Below are positions 49,409 to 58,618 of a DNA stretch of 64,000 bases, piece by piece. The position numbers were made by a program, and so were the translations under genes. Under the pieces are notes generated by a model. It saw nothing but the letters and a program-made list of their open reading frames with translations, was not told the origin of the DNA and ran no database searches. The stretch is taken from contig NZ_JAJTTF010000001.1 in the NCBI RefSeq assembly GCF_021341785.1, forward strand, positions 310,001 through 374,000, read 5' to 3'. The stretch comes from Microbacterium sp. Au-Mic1 (GTDB taxonomy: Bacteria; Actinomycetota; Actinomycetes; Actinomycetales; Microbacteriaceae). How positions within the stretch are numbered: position 1 is the first letter of the stretch; every line of letters starts with the position of its first letter.

Positions 49409-51289
49409 GTGCGTTTTGTATGGGCTGTTCTAGCCTTCGTGCTGGCGGCCGTCCTGATCGGGACGGGCATCGCGCAGCGGACCATCTTCCTCGGCCCCAA
49501 GGACGTCGCAGCCGAGTTGACTGTCAAGGCACCCCAGACGTACACGGTGATCGACTCCGCCGTCCTCCGCGCGCACCCGGGGGAGCAGACGCTCGTCGCG
49601 CACGGCGATGGCACGATCTTCGTCGCCCAGGCCCGCACCGCCGATCTCGAAGCCTGGCTGAGCGACGCGAGCTACAACCGGATCACCCTGGCGAAGGACG
49701 GCACCACCACGGCGAAGGTGGTCGAGCCGACCGTCACGGGCGACGGCGCCGAGAACGCACAGCGCAACCCCGCCGGCTCCGATCTGTGGCTGGACAGCTT
49801 CACGGACAAGAACTCGCTGATCGATCGGATGCAGGTGCCGGACGGGGTGAGCGTGCTGGTCGCGTCCGACGGCAAGGCCGAAGCGCCGACCGACGTGGTG
49901 CTGAAATGGCCGCTCGACACGGCGACGCCGTGGGCCGGCCCCCTCATGGTCGCGGGCGGAATCCTCCTCCTGGTCGGGCTGGTCCTGTACGTGCTCGCGA
50001 TCCGGCATTCGCGCCGGGGCCGCGGCCCGCGTCGCAAGGCGCCGCCGCCCCTCCCCGTGACCGAGCCGATCGACGTGGCGGACCGCGCCGCCATCGACGC
50101 CGGCCCCGAGGCCGCCGCTCCGTCCGACGGCGAGACGCCGTCGGAGACCGATCCCGCGTCGTCGAACCAGGACGGCGCCGTGCGCGAGCGTCGTGCGGCG
50201 AGCCCGAAACGTCGGCGGGCGCTTCTGCTGCTCCCCGCCGTCGGCGTGACCGCCGCCCTGCTCAGCGGCTGCACGCCGGACATCTGGCCGCATTCCGCGA
50301 CGACGCCGACGCCGACGCCCACCGAGACTCAGGCCGTCGAGGCGGGCCAGCAGGCTCCCGCCGTGACCGAGGCGCAGGCCGCACGGATCCTGGAGAGCAT
50401 CTCCGGCACGCTGGCCGACGCCGACAAGAACATGGACGCGGCCAAGGCGGAGACCCGGTTGGAGGGCGCGGCCCTCGAGGCTCGCAAGACCGCGTACGCC
50501 GTCCGCAAGAGCGTCGCGGACTTCGCGCTGCCCGCGAAGATCCCGGCCGACAAGGTCAAGATCCTCGTGCCCCAGGCATACGACTCATGGCCGCGTACGG
50601 TGCTGATGCTCGTCGAGCACGGTAGCGACGACAAGGTCGCGCCGCTGATCATGATGATGACCCAGCCGGATCCGTGGTCCGACTACAAGATCTCCTCGGT
50701 CGCCGAGATGCAGGCGTCCGCGAAGCTGCCGAACATGGCTCCCGCCTGGCTGGGCGCCAAACTCACCCCGCCGGATTCGCCGTTCCTCGTGGCTGCGCCG
50801 GACGAGTTGGCCGCGGAGTTCGCGAACGTGATCGACCAGGGCGACAAGAGCGAGTTCTACGACAAGTTCGACAAGTCCGCGCTCGCCTTCGCGAAGGCCG
50901 TCCAGGACAGCCGCGCGACCGTGCTCCAGGCGCTGAAGGACAAGGGCGCCGATACCACCTCGAGTCTCGCCTTCGCCGCGACCGCCGGCGCCGGGGCGCC
51001 CGTGTCGATGTCGAGCATCGACAGCGGCGCGATCGTCTCGGTGACCGTCGATGACTCGCAGACCATCAAGCCGACCAGCGCCGACGCCTCGATCAAGAAC
51101 GTCGACACGAACGGCACCGTCGTGAACGCCCCCGCGAAGGCGCTGACAGGGGTGGACGAGTCGAAGACGGGCTTCGTGTCGGTGTACGGGATGCAGCTGT
51201 TCTTCGCGGTGCCCGCCCAGGGATCCGAGGCCAAGATCACGCTGCTGGCGGCCTCTCAGCAGCTTCAGAGTGTGACGGAGATCAAATGA
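49409..51289 (+). CDS. Large membrane protein with internal lipobox
   Basis: This is a 626-residue protein of unusual build. An N-terminal anchor (residues 1-22), an extracytoplasmic domain of about 150 residues and a second helix (about 173-195, PLMVAGGILLLVGLVLYVLA) come first. A cytoplasmic Pro/Arg-rich linker of about 70 residues follows. A third segment (RRRALLLLPAVGVTAALLSGC) ends in a lipoprotein-type LLSGC, and a secreted all-soluble domain of about 335 residues completes the chain. The second half looks like a stand-alone lipoprotein fused to the first. It overlaps the thioredoxin-like gene by 4 nt. Function unknown; cell-envelope role likely. Confidence 0.7.
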   Translation: MRFVWAVLAFVLAAVLIGTGIAQRTIFLGPKDVAAELTVKAPQTYTVIDSAVLRAHPGEQTLVAHGDGTIFVAQARTADLEAWLSDASYNRITLAKDGTTTAKVVEPTVTGDGAENAQRNPAGSDLWLDSFTDKNSLIDRMQVPDGVSVLVASDGKAEAPTDVVLKWPLDTATPWAGPLMVAGGILLLVGLVLYVLAIRHSRRGRGPRRKAPPPLPVTEPIDVADRAAIDAGPEAAAPSDGETPSETDPASSNQDGAVRERRAASPKRRRALLLLPAVGVTAALLSGCTPDIWPHSATTPTPTPTETQAVEAGQQAPAVTEAQAARILESISGTLADADKNMDAAKAETRLEGAALEARKTAYAVRKSVADFALPAKIPADKVKILVPQAYDSWPRTVLMLVEHGSDDKVAPLIMMMTQPDPWSDYKISSVAEMQASAKLPNMAPAWLGAKLTPPDSPFLVAAPDELAAEFANVIDQGDKSEFYDKFDKSALAFAKAVQDSRATVLQALKDKGADTTSSLAFAATAGAGAPVSMSSIDSGAIVSVTVDDSQTIKPTSADASIKNVDTNGTVVNAPAKALTGVDESKTGFVSVYGMQLFFAVPAQGSEAKITLLAASQQLQSVTEIK

Positions 51290-52230
51290 CCGAGCTGTCC
51301 GCCGCCGCCCTCCGCGGCGCCGTCGACCTGTCCTCACTGCGCAACCGTCCCGCCGCTCCGGCACCGGGCGCGCCGGAGCAGGGGCCGGTCGACGGCACGG
51401 CCGTCCCTCTGATCGTCGACGTCACGGACGCCACGTTCGGGCAGGTGCTCGAACTGTCCCAGAGCGTGCCCGTCGTCGTCGATCTGTGGGCCGAGTGGTG
51501 CGGTCCCTGCAAGCAGCTCAGCCCGGTGCTGGAGAAGGTCGTCACCGAGCTCGCGGGCCGAGTGGTTCTCGCGAAGGTCGACGTGGACGCCAATCCGCAG
51601 CTCGCCCAGGGCTTCCGCGCGCAGTCCATCCCGATGGTGGTCGCGCTCGTGGCGGGTCAGCCCGTGCCGCTGTTCACGGGTGCGGTGCCGGAGGAGCAGG
51701 TGCGCGAGGTGTTCGCGCAACTGCTGCAGCTGGCCGCACAGCACGGTGTGACGGGCACGATCCCGGTCGGTGAGCCGGCGGCGGATGACGAGTCGGCGGA
51801 GCCGGTCGAGCAGCCGCTCGCGCCGTTGCACCAGGAGGCGTTCGATGCGATCGAGCGCGGCGACTTCGCCGCGGCCATCGAGGCGTACGAGCAGGCTCTG
51901 GCGGAGAATCCGCGCGACGAGGATGCGCGTTCCGGTCTCGGACAGGTCCGTCTGCTGTTCCGCACGCAGGATCTCGACCTGAACGAGGCGCGCGCGGCGG
52001 CCGCGGCAGCGCCGACGGACATCCCCGCGCAGTTCGCGGTGGCGGACCTCGATGTCGCGGGTGGGCATGTCGCTGACGCGTTCGACCGGCTGCTCGACCT
52101 CTTCAGCGCGGTTCCGTCGGATGAGAAGGGCCTCGTCCGCGAGCGCCTCGTCGAGCTGTTCGGGTTGGTCGGCGACGCGGATGCGCGCGTCGTCGCGGCG
52201 CGCAGGCGCCTCGCCACGCTGCTGTTCTGA
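51286..52230 (+). CDS. Thioredoxin-TPR protein (CnoX/YbbN-like)
   Basis: This is a 314-residue protein with a thioredoxin domain at about residues 45-150 (active site DLWAEWCGPCKQLSPVLEKV, cis-Pro in QSIPMVVALV). A C-terminal tetratricopeptide region follows at about 180-310 (DAIERGDFAAAIEAYEQALA). CnoX-type chaperedoxins protect proteins from over-oxidation and pass them to chaperones. Here the CxxC is fully intact. It is coupled to the upstream membrane protein (ATGA). Confidence 0.9.
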   Translation: MTELSAAALRGAVDLSSLRNRPAAPAPGAPEQGPVDGTAVPLIVDVTDATFGQVLELSQSVPVVVDLWAEWCGPCKQLSPVLEKVVTELAGRVVLAKVDVDANPQLAQGFRAQSIPMVVALVAGQPVPLFTGAVPEEQVREVFAQLLQLAAQHGVTGTIPVGEPAADDESAEPVEQPLAPLHQEAFDAIERGDFAAAIEAYEQALAENPRDEDARSGLGQVRLLFRTQDLDLNEARAAAAAAPTDIPAQFAVADLDVAGGHVADAFDRLLDLFSAVPSDEKGLVRERLVELFGLVGDADARVVAARRRLATLLF

Positions 52231-52246
52231 CCGTTCCCGAACCCGA

Positions 52247-52816
52247 TCAGGGGCCGGGCGGCAGCGCCCGCATCCAGCGCTCCGCCTCACGGGGGTGCGC
52301 GAACCGCAGGATCGGAAGATCCGGATGCGCGGCGGCGATCGCGGGCATGCGGTCGCGCCATTTGTGCAGCGTCGTGGTCTGCCAACGCAGGATGTTCTCC
52401 TCGGGCCCGCGGCGGAGCATGTCCCAGAGCGGCCTCTCGCGGTTGCCGTTCCACAGTTCGGTGCGGCGCACGCTGCGGGACATCGTGCGCCGGATCAGGC
52501 GTGTGCGCACGATGCGATACGGGTAGTCGAGCCAGATCATCAGGTCCGCGCGCGGGGCGAGGATCGGATCCGTGCCCTTGCTCGAGTACTGCCACTCCGT
52601 CACCCAGCGGTCGGTCCGGACGAACTCCCGCACGTCGTCGAGGAACGCGGGCCGGGGCGTCCAGTCGGGCCCGTGGAACAGCGCGTCCATCTCGATGTGG
52701 GGCAGCCCCCGGATCGCCCCCACGCGGCGCGCCAGCGTCGTCTTCCCGCTTCCGGTCACGCCCGCGATGAGGATCCGCTGCGGCGCGGCCGGAACGGGAG
52801 CGGCGTCGTCGGGCAT
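52247..52816 (-). CDS. P-loop NTPase, adenylate-kinase/topology-modulation type
   Basis: This 189-residue protein has Walker A RILIAGVTGSGKTTLARRV, followed by PHIEMDALFHGPDW and LMIWLDYPYRIVRTRLIRRT. It resembles the FlaR/topology-modulation kinases. It is likely a nucleotide-dependent phosphotransferase of unknown substrate. It is convergent with the thioredoxin gene. Confidence 0.8.
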   Translation of the reverse strand: MPDDAAPVPAAPQRILIAGVTGSGKTTLARRVGAIRGLPHIEMDALFHGPDWTPRPAFLDDVREFVRTDRWVTEWQYSSKGTDPILAPRADLMIWLDYPYRIVRTRLIRRTMSRSVRRTELWNGNRERPLWDMLRRGPEENILRWQTTTLHKWRDRMPAIAAAHPDLPILRFAHPREAERWMRALPPGP

Positions 52817-52851
52817 CGGATGAGGCTAGCATCCGGAATATCCGTGGGAGT

Positions 52852-53553
52852 ATGCGGTTGAATCGATGTGTGAGCGAACCCATCTCGATCGACATCTGGT
52901 CCGACATCGCCTGCCCCTGGTGCTACATCGGCAAGCGCAACCTCGAAGCGGGGCTCGCGGCCACCGCGGAGGATGACGACGCACCGCAGGTGTCGATCAC
53001 GTTCCACTCGTTCGAACTCTCGCCGGACACGCCCGTCGACTTCGAGGGCGACGAGGCCGACTTCCTCGCCGGTCACAAGGGCATGCCGCGCGCGCAGGTG
53101 GAGCAGATGCTCGACCGTGTGACCGGGGTCGCCAAGGAGGCCGGGCTCGATTACCGCTTCGACCTGCTGCAGCACACGAACACGGTCAAGGCGCACGAGC
53201 TGCTGCACCACGCGAAGGCGCAGGGACGTCAGCACGACATGGAGGAGCGGCTGATGTCCGCGTACTTCATCGAGGGGCGCCACGTCGGTCGCATCGACGA
53301 TCTTGCCGACCTCGCCGCAGAGATCGGCCTCGACCGGGAGGCGGCGCTCGAGGCGCTGCACACGGAGCGGCACCTCGAAGACGTGCGCGCGGACCAGGCT
53401 CAGGCCCAGGCGTACGGCATCCAGGGCGTGCCGTTCTTCGTGATCGACGGCCAGTACGGCGTCAGCGGCGCGCAGCCGCCCGAGGCGTTCGCCGGCGTGC
53501 TGCGCGAGCTGTGGGCGAAGCGCGGCGACACCGCAGAGGTGCTCGAGGGCTGA
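52852..53553 (+). CDS. DsbA-family oxidoreductase (FrnE-like)
   Basis: This is a roughly 230-residue cytoplasmic thioredoxin-fold protein with a helical insertion. The CPWC active site is in IWSDIACPWCYIGKRNLEAG, and the cis-Pro is in QGVPFFVIDGQYGVSGAQ. FrnE-type enzymes act in oxidative stress or polyketide-related redox steps. GTG 52870 is an alternative start giving the usual N-terminus SEPISIDI. Confidence 0.9.
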   Translation: MRLNRCVSEPISIDIWSDIACPWCYIGKRNLEAGLAATAEDDDAPQVSITFHSFELSPDTPVDFEGDEADFLAGHKGMPRAQVEQMLDRVTGVAKEAGLDYRFDLLQHTNTVKAHELLHHAKAQGRQHDMEERLMSAYFIEGRHVGRIDDLADLAAEIGLDREAALEALHTERHLEDVRADQAQAQAYGIQGVPFFVIDGQYGVSGAQPPEAFAGVLRELWAKRGDTAEVLEG

Positions 53554-53594
53554 CGGCGCTCCCTGGCCGCCGCCGCATCACCGCGCGGCGGCGT

Positions 53595-54086
53595 TCAGGC
53601 CAGGGCGTCCTCGATCGCGGCGAGGATCTCGGGGTCGTCGGGCACCTGGCGCGGGCGGAATCGCTGCACGGATCCGTCCGGCGAGACCAGGAACTTCTCG
53701 AAGTTCCACTCCACACGGCCCGCCTTGCCGTGACCGTCCTCGGTCTGCTTGAGGCTCTTGTAGAGGTCGGCCGCGCTGCGCCCGTTGACCTTGACCTTGT
53801 CGTTGATCGGGAACGAGATCCCGTACGTCGTGGAGCAGAACTCGAGGATCTGATCCATGGATCCGGGTTCCTGCCCGAAGAACTGGTTGCAGGGGAAGCC
53901 GACCACGGTGAGGCCCCGCTCGCCGAAACGGCGCTGCAGCTCCTCGAGCTGCGCGTACTGCGGGGTCAGCCCGCACTTCGAGGCGACGTTGACGACCAGC
54001 ACGGGGCCGGTGCCGTAGTCGTCGAGGGTGCGGGTGCCGCCATCGGCATCGGTGAAGGGGATCTGGCGCAGCGCGGTGTCGGACAT
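53595..54086 (-). CDS. Glutathione peroxidase-like thiol peroxidase
   Basis: This 163-residue enzyme has the peroxidatic Cys in VVNVASKCGLTPQYAQLEEL, with Gln in GFPCNQFFGQEPG and Trp in VEWNFEKFLVSPDG. This is the Cys-Gln-Trp triad of the family. In Actinobacteria lacking glutathione such enzymes use thioredoxin. It is convergent with the frnE-like gene. Confidence 0.92.
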   Translation of the reverse strand: MSDTALRQIPFTDADGGTRTLDDYGTGPVLVVNVASKCGLTPQYAQLEELQRRFGERGLTVVGFPCNQFFGQEPGSMDQILEFCSTTYGISFPINDKVKVNGRSAADLYKSLKQTEDGHGKAGRVEWNFEKFLVSPDGSVQRFRPRQVPDDPEILAAIEDALA

Positions 54087-54146
54087 ATCCCCAAGCCTAG
54101 GAGCGACGGGGATCGATGGCCTCGGATCTGGGACAATGGACAGGAT

Positions 54147-55301
54147 ATGACTCTCGCCCCTGCCTCCGTCCGGCCCCTGCAGATCGGCCCGCTGCGCATC
54201 GACGTCCCCGTCGTGCTCGCGCCGATGGCGGGCATCACCAACACCGCGTTCCGTCGCCTGTGCCGCGAGTACGGCGCCGGGCTCTACGTGAGCGAGATGA
54301 TCACCTCGCGGGCGCTCGTGGAGCGCAACGCGATCACCATGCGTCTCATCCAGCATCACGAGAGCGAGACGCCCCGATCGATCCAGCTCTACGGGGTGGA
54401 TCCGGCCACGATCGCCGAGGCCGTGCGGATCATCGTGGCGGAGGACAGAGCCGACCACATCGACCTGAACTTCGGCTGTCCGGTGCCCAAGGTCACGCGC
54501 AAGGGCGGCGGAGCGGCGCTGCCCTGGAAGATCGGGCTGTTCGCCGACATCGTCGATCGTGCCGTGAAGGCGGCGGGCGACGTGCCGCTCACGGTCAAGA
54601 TGCGCAAGGGCATCAACAAGGACCACCTCACGTTCCTCGATGCGGGACGTGCCGCGGAGGACGCCGGTGCGGCCGCGGTGGCGCTGCATGCGCGCACGGC
54701 CGGTGAGTACTACTCCGGCCACGCGGACTGGTCGGCGATCGGCGAGCTCAAGCAGGCGGTGACCACGATCCCGGTACTCGGCAACGGCGACATCTGGAGC
54801 GCGGACGACGCCATCCGGATGATGACGGAGACAGGCTGCGACGGTGTCGTGGTCGGACGCGGCTGCCTCGGCCGGCCGTGGCTCTTCGGCGAGCTCGCGG
54901 GAGCCTTCGGCGATGAGAACGCGGTCCAGGTCGACGCGACCCTGGGCTTCGTCAAGGACGCGTTCCGTCGGCATGCCGAGCTCCTGGTCGAGTTCTTCGA
55001 GGACGAGGACCGCGGCTGCAAGGACATCCGCAAGCACGTCGCCTGGTACTTCAAGGGCTACCCCGTCGGTGGCGAGACCCGATCGGCTCTCGCCCGCGTG
55101 TCGACCCTGCAGGAGATCGACGACATCCTGGGCACCCTCGGCGACGCGCCGTATCCGGGAGCCGCGGCCGAGGGGCAGCGTGGTCGCGCGGGCACGCCGA
55201 AGCGCACGGCGCTGCCGGACGGGTGGCTGGACTCGCGCGAGGTCGCCACCGATGTCACCGACATGATGCGCGGCGCAGAGGTCGAGAACAGTGGCGGCTG
55301 A
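54147..55301 (+). CDS. dusB: tRNA-dihydrouridine synthase
   Basis: This 384-residue FMN-dependent TIM-barrel enzyme reduces uridine in tRNA. Motifs are VVLAPMAGITNTAFRRLC, HIDLNFGCPVPKVTRKGGGA (catalytic Cys), ALHARTAGEYYSGHADW and GVVVGRGCLGRPWLF. The C-terminus overlaps dgt by 11 nt. The symbol dusB reflects its resemblance to the commonest single-copy type. Confidence 0.93.
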   Translation: MTLAPASVRPLQIGPLRIDVPVVLAPMAGITNTAFRRLCREYGAGLYVSEMITSRALVERNAITMRLIQHHESETPRSIQLYGVDPATIAEAVRIIVAEDRADHIDLNFGCPVPKVTRKGGGAALPWKIGLFADIVDRAVKAAGDVPLTVKMRKGINKDHLTFLDAGRAAEDAGAAAVALHARTAGEYYSGHADWSAIGELKQAVTTIPVLGNGDIWSADDAIRMMTETGCDGVVVGRGCLGRPWLFGELAGAFGDENAVQVDATLGFVKDAFRRHAELLVEFFEDEDRGCKDIRKHVAWYFKGYPVGGETRSALARVSTLQEIDDILGTLGDAPYPGAAAEGQRGRAGTPKRTALPDGWLDSREVATDVTDMMRGAEVENSGG

Positions 55302-56676
55302 GACCGCGGTGCGCGTCGACGGCTACGGCGCGCACGATGCTGCGCGCTTCTTCGCCGAGACCCACCGATCGGAACGGGACGACTTCGCCCGCGACCGCGC
55401 CCGCGTGCTGCACTCGGCGGGTCTGCGCCGCCTGGCGGCGAAGACCCAGGTGCTGAGCCCGGCGAGCACCGCGGACTTCGCACGCAACCGGCTCACGCAC
55501 TCGCTCGAGGTGGCGCAGGTGGGCCGCGAACTCGCGGTCGCCCTCGGCGTCTCCGCCGACGTCGTCGACACCGCGTGTCTCAGCCACGATCTCGGGCATC
55601 CGCCGTTCGGGCACAACGGGGAACGCGCGCTCAACGACTGGGCCGAGGACATCGGGGGTTTCGAGGGCAACGCGCAGTCCCTGCGGATCCTCACGCGCCT
55701 CGAGGCGAAGGTGCTCGACGACCGTGATCGTTCGGTCGGGCTCAACCTCACCAGAGCCAGCCTCGACGCGACCTGCAAGTACCCGTGGACCGCGGACAGT
55801 CCGCTGCCCGATCCCGGCGGCCGGCTCAAGTTCGGCGTCTACCCCGAGGACGAGGACGTGTTCCGCTGGATGCGCGAGGGCGCCCCAGGGCGGCTGCGCT
55901 GCATCGAGGCCGAGATCATGGATCTCTCCGACGACATCGCCTACTCGGTGCACGACTTCGAGGACGCGATCGTCAACGGCTACCTGGACGTCGCTCAGCT
56001 GGCGGATCCGGCTGAGCATCATGCGCTCGTCGGGCGCGTCCAGCAGTGGGTCGGCTACGACTTCACCCGCGAGGATCTCGCGGATGCACTGTACCGGCTC
56101 ACCCGTCAGCCGATGTGGCTGAGCTCGTTCGACCGGTCCCGGCGCGATCTGGCGCGACTGAAGAACCTGACCAGCGACATGATCGGCCGTTTCGCGCGGG
56201 CCGCGGTGTCTGCGACGCGCGAGGCCTATCCCGGCCCGAGCCTCGCCCGGTACAGCGCGCACGTGGTGGTGCCGAAGGTCATCGAGGCCGAGATCGCCGT
56301 GCTCAAGGGGATCATGGGCCAGTCGATCGTCACGATCGATGCCCGTCGTGGCGTCTACAAGGAGCAGCGCCGGGTGCTCAAGCGCCTGGCCGACGCGCTG
56401 TGGTCGACGGACGCGCTGTGGACCGCAGGAGCCGATGTGCTCGAGCCCGCCTTCGCCGCGGACTTCCACGCGGCCGGATCCGATGCGGAGCGCGCCAGGG
56501 TGGTCGTCGACCAGGTCGCCAGCCTGACGGACCAGACCGCGGTGGACTGGCATAACCGACTGGTCGGGGACATCGACCCCGCCGAGGTCGGCATCTGGTC
56601 GCCCCGGCACGCGCGGCCGCGTCCGGCGCACTCTCCACGGGCCGCGCTGGTCGACGCAGAACACGGCGCGCGCTGA
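55291..56676 (+). CDS. dgt: Deoxyguanosinetriphosphate triphosphohydrolase-like protein
   Basis: This 461-residue HD-domain dNTPase has RNRLTHSLEVAQVGREL (His), CLSHDLGHPPFGHNGE (HD and the following HxxGH-like pattern) and DLSDDIAYSVHDFEDAI. It hydrolyses dGTP or other dNTPs to nucleoside and triphosphate. The GTG start is inside dus; its TGA overlaps dnaG by 1 nt, keeping the dus-dgt-dnaG unit. Confidence 0.92.
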   Translation: MAAETAVRVDGYGAHDAARFFAETHRSERDDFARDRARVLHSAGLRRLAAKTQVLSPASTADFARNRLTHSLEVAQVGRELAVALGVSADVVDTACLSHDLGHPPFGHNGERALNDWAEDIGGFEGNAQSLRILTRLEAKVLDDRDRSVGLNLTRASLDATCKYPWTADSPLPDPGGRLKFGVYPEDEDVFRWMREGAPGRLRCIEAEIMDLSDDIAYSVHDFEDAIVNGYLDVAQLADPAEHHALVGRVQQWVGYDFTREDLADALYRLTRQPMWLSSFDRSRRDLARLKNLTSDMIGRFARAAVSATREAYPGPSLARYSAHVVVPKVIEAEIAVLKGIMGQSIVTIDARRGVYKEQRRVLKRLADALWSTDALWTAGADVLEPAFAADFHAAGSDAERARVVVDQVASLTDQTAVDWHNRLVGDIDPAEVGIWSPRHARPRPAHSPRAALVDAEHGAR

Positions 56677-58565
56677 TGCCCCGGATCCTGCAGGCCGACG
56701 TCGACGAGGTCAAGTCGCGCACCAACATCGCCGACATCGTGGGGGAGCGGGTCTCGCTGAAGTCCGCGGGCGTGGGTTCGATGAAGGGGCTGTGCCCGTT
56801 CCACGACGAGAAGAGCCCCAGCTTCCACGTGCGCCCGCAGGTCGGCTACTACCACTGCTTCGGCTGCGGCGCCTCGGGCGATGTGTACTCGTTCCTGCGC
56901 GAGATGGACCACGTCAGCTTCACCGAGGCGGTCGAGCGCCTCGCCGGCCGCGTCGGGTACACCCTGCACTACGAGGATGGCGGCCCCGCGCCCGAGACGA
57001 GCGGACGCAGCCGGCTCTACGCCGCGAACACGGCAGCCGCGGAGTTCTTCCGCGGTCAGCTGCTCAGCCCGGAGGCCGAGTCGGCTCGCGCGTTCCTCGG
57101 CCAGCGCGGATTCGACGCGGGCGCCGCAGCCCATTTCGGCGTGGGCTATGCGCCGCGCGGCTGGGATGGCATGCTCAAGGCGCTCAGCGCGCAGGGGTTC
57201 ACCCGCGACGAGCTCACCGCGGCCGGACTCGTTTCCGCAGGTCAGCGCGGGGTCTACGACCGGTTCCGTGGACGCGTGGTGTGGCCGATCCGCGACGTCA
57301 CGGGCCAGACCATCGGGTTCGGCGCGCGCAAGCTCTACGACGACGATCAGGGTCCGAAGTACCTGAACACCCCGGAGACGCCGATCTACAAGAAGGCCCA
57401 GGTGCTCTACGGGCTGGATCTGGCCAAACGCGACATCTCCCGTGGCGATCCCAAGCGGGTCGTGGTGGTCGAGGGGTACACCGACGTGATGGCGTGCCAC
57501 CTCGCCGGCGTCACCACGGCCATCGCCACCTGTGGCACGGCCTTCGGCGCCGAGCACATCAAGCTCCTGCGCCGGGTGATGGGCGACGACTCCGCGGCCG
57601 GCGAGGTCGTGTTCACGTTCGACGGCGACGAGGCAGGACAGAAGGCCGCACTGCGCGCCTTCACGGAGGACGACCGGTTCAACGCCCAGACCTTCGTCGC
57701 CGTGGCGCCGGACGGCCTGGATCCGTGCGACCTGCGTCTGCAGCGCGGCGATCAGGCCGTGCGCGGCCTCATGTCGGCCAAGGTGCCGATGTTCGAGTTC
57801 GTCATCGATCGGAAGATCGGGTCGTTCGATCTCGGCACCGCGGAGGGGCGCGTGGGTGCGCTGCGTGCGGCGGCGCCGATCGTCGCCGAGATCCGCGACG
57901 CTCTGCTGCGTCCCGAGTACGAGCGGATCCTCGCCCGCCGTCTCGGCATGGATCCCACGGACGTGCACGCGGAGGTGCGTCGTCATGAGCGCCGCCGGCA
58001 GAGCGACGCGGCGGCTCACGAGCAGCGGTCGGCGACTCCGGCCGTCGGCTCGCGACCTGGCGCCCTCGACGGTCAGGCCGCCCCGGCCGCCGCTCCCGTC
58101 GTGACGCTCGCCACGCTTCCCCGTACCGGGGACGCTCCGCTCGAGCGCGACGCCCTCATGGGGGCGCTGCAGTACGGGCATCAGCTCGACGCGGAGCTGC
58201 TGCAGCGCGCGATGACCGCGCCGTTCTCCGTGCCGGCCCTGGATGCGGTGCGCGAGGCGGTCGCGCAGGTCCCGGACCGGCAGCGACCGGGCTGGGCGCT
58301 GCAGGCGGTGGATGCGGTGAGGGAGCCGTACCGTGCCCTGGGCGGAGAGCTCCTGATGGCGGCTTTTCCCGCGCGTGACGAGCAGGGTGCGAGGGCCTCG
58401 GCGACGGATCTGTGCCGCCGGCTCATCGTGAAGGGGCTGGAGCGGGAGAAGCACGAGCTGCTGGGAGCGATCCAGCGGCTGCCCGCCGACTCGGAGGGCG
58501 CGCGTTCGATCGCACGCCGCATCGTCGAGATCGACGCCGAGCGACAGCGCTTCATCGAGTACTGA
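56676..58565 (+). CDS. dnaG: DNA primase
   Basis: This 629-residue primase has an N-terminal CHC2 zinc finger (KGLCPFHDEKSPSFHVRP ... YYHCFGCGASGDVYSF). The Toprim core has VVVVEGYTDVMACHLAG and VFTFDGDEAGQKAALRAF. The C-terminal helicase-binding domain lies from about residue 470. It synthesises RNA primers at the replication fork. It is complete and ends the operon. Confidence 0.96.
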   Translation: MPRILQADVDEVKSRTNIADIVGERVSLKSAGVGSMKGLCPFHDEKSPSFHVRPQVGYYHCFGCGASGDVYSFLREMDHVSFTEAVERLAGRVGYTLHYEDGGPAPETSGRSRLYAANTAAAEFFRGQLLSPEAESARAFLGQRGFDAGAAAHFGVGYAPRGWDGMLKALSAQGFTRDELTAAGLVSAGQRGVYDRFRGRVVWPIRDVTGQTIGFGARKLYDDDQGPKYLNTPETPIYKKAQVLYGLDLAKRDISRGDPKRVVVVEGYTDVMACHLAGVTTAIATCGTAFGAEHIKLLRRVMGDDSAAGEVVFTFDGDEAGQKAALRAFTEDDRFNAQTFVAVAPDGLDPCDLRLQRGDQAVRGLMSAKVPMFEFVIDRKIGSFDLGTAEGRVGALRAAAPIVAEIRDALLRPEYERILARRLGMDPTDVHAEVRRHERRRQSDAAAHEQRSATPAVGSRPGALDGQAAPAAAPVVTLATLPRTGDAPLERDALMGALQYGHQLDAELLQRAMTAPFSVPALDAVREAVAQVPDRQRPGWALQAVDAVREPYRALGGELLMAAFPARDEQGARASATDLCRRLIVKGLEREKHELLGAIQRLPADSEGARSIARRIVEIDAERQRFIEY

Positions 58566-58618
58566 GGCCCGCCGCGGAACGGGGCCCGGCGCCGGCGGCC
58601 ATCGGGCAGGATGGGTGC

